Shown here: positions 17,439 through 17,589 of the stretch, piece by piece
How the letters are laid out: every line of letters begins with the position of its first letter
How positions within the stretch are numbered: the first letter of the stretch is position 1
NCBI GenBank assembly: GCA_002426885.1
Contig: DINU01000020.1
Coordinates: forward strand, 1-17,589
DNA from: Patescibacteria group bacterium UBA5532
GTDB lineage: Bacteria > Patescibacteriota > Gracilibacteria > BD1-5 > UBA2023
Length of the DNA stretch: 17,589 bases
Reading direction: 5' to 3'
Made by a program: the position numbers and the translations under genes
The notes under the pieces: model-generated
Told to the model about the DNA's origin: nothing
The model's input: only the letters and a program-made list of their open reading frames with translations
Databases searched by the model: none

Positions 17439-17466
17439 TTGCTCCGAGCAGGCTTTTCCCTATACT
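17439..17466 (+). promoter_or_regulatory. pyrG promoter
   Basis: TTGCTC (17439-17444), 16-nt spacer, TATACT (17461-17466). The start near 17473 would give a leader of about 79 nt that begins with an inverted repeat (ACATGGA-A-TCCATGT, 17473-17487) and contains a terminator. Confidence 0.6.
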
Positions 17467-17505
17467 CTGCACACATGGAATCCATGTATACATCATAATT
17501 TCACC

Positions 17506-17533
17506 ACGGACAATCTTTCTTGTCCGTTTTTTT
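17506..17533 (+). terminator. leader terminator upstream of pyrG
   Basis: The arms ACGGACAA (17506-17513) and TTGTCCGT (17520-17527) form a perfect 8-bp stem with a 6-nt loop, followed by seven Ts. It lies between the predicted promoter and the ATG at 17552, so it may be an attenuator. No gene ends just upstream on this strand. Confidence 0.75.
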
Positions 17534-17551
17534 ATTTCTTTTCTTAAAAAT

Positions 17552-17589
17552 ATGAAAATTATCTTCGTAATGGGAGGTGTCCTCTCTGG
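17552..17589 (+). CDS. pyrG: probable CTP synthase, N-terminal fragment (runs off window)
   Basis: Only 12 codons are present: MKIIFVMGGVLS followed by GG. This resembles the start of CTP synthase (typically K-Y-I-F-V-T-G-G-V-L-S-G-L-G-K-G), with Met where Thr is usual. CTP synthase converts UTP to CTP using glutamine. A terminator in its leader fits the attenuation control known for pyrG in Gram-positive bacteria, although the mechanism here is not shown. Twelve residues are little evidence. Confidence 0.6.
   Translation, partial: MKIIFVMGGVLS

Overview
The window comes from a bacterium that reads UGA as glycine (genetic code 25), so most likely Gracilibacteria (BD1-5) or Absconditabacteria (SR1) of the CPR/Patescibacteria. 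Read with the standard code, nearly every gene breaks into pieces at UGA. Read with UGA = Gly, each becomes one full-length protein, and the UGA codons fall on invariant glycines: the Rossmann glycine and the SGSGPA motif of ProC, K-I-G-S-N and SSGAV of ProB, and GYGGEIGIST of ProA. TAA and TAG are the only stops used. None of the starts has a convincing Shine-Dalgarno sequence.

Layout. 1-1650: 3' part of a 23S rRNA gene, 5S rRNA, tRNA-Arg(UCU), tRNA-Val(GAC), tRNA-Val(UAC) and a terminator. 1808-3802: a secreted or anchored CotH-like protein and a small four-helix membrane protein. 3819-7081: a proline biosynthesis operon, proC-proA-proB, with a long leader that looks like a peptide-coupled attenuator. 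7085-7357 (minus): a small unknown gene whose codon use differs from its neighbours. 7524-12203: a type II-C CRISPR-Cas locus made of a tracrRNA on the minus strand, then cas9, cas1 and cas2 on the plus strand in one tight operon. 12365-15896: an array of 54 identical 36-nt repeats and 53 spacers. 16002-17314 (minus): ribosomal protein S1 and tRNA-His. 17439-17589: promoter, leader terminator and first codons of what looks like pyrG (CTP synthase).

How the CRISPR system appears to work. The array is transcribed leftward, towards the cas operon. The evidence is the anti-repeat orientation, a promoter in the short leader (15922-15949), and an intrinsic terminator just past the last repeat (12313-12342). 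In that sense each repeat ends in a perfect TATAAT with TTGCCT 16 nt upstream, so every repeat is itself a candidate promoter, as known for Neisseria meningitidis II-C arrays. The same TTGnnn-N16-TAnnnT layout precedes tRNA-His (TTGCCT-N16-TACAAT), the proCAB leader, the small membrane protein gene, the tracrRNA and pyrG, which supports its being the host's housekeeping promoter. The tracrRNA anti-repeat matches the repeat at 29 of 36 positions but has lost the -10 box. Cas9 contains 16 in-frame UGA codons and Cas1 four, so the locus could not be expressed intact in a standard-code cell.
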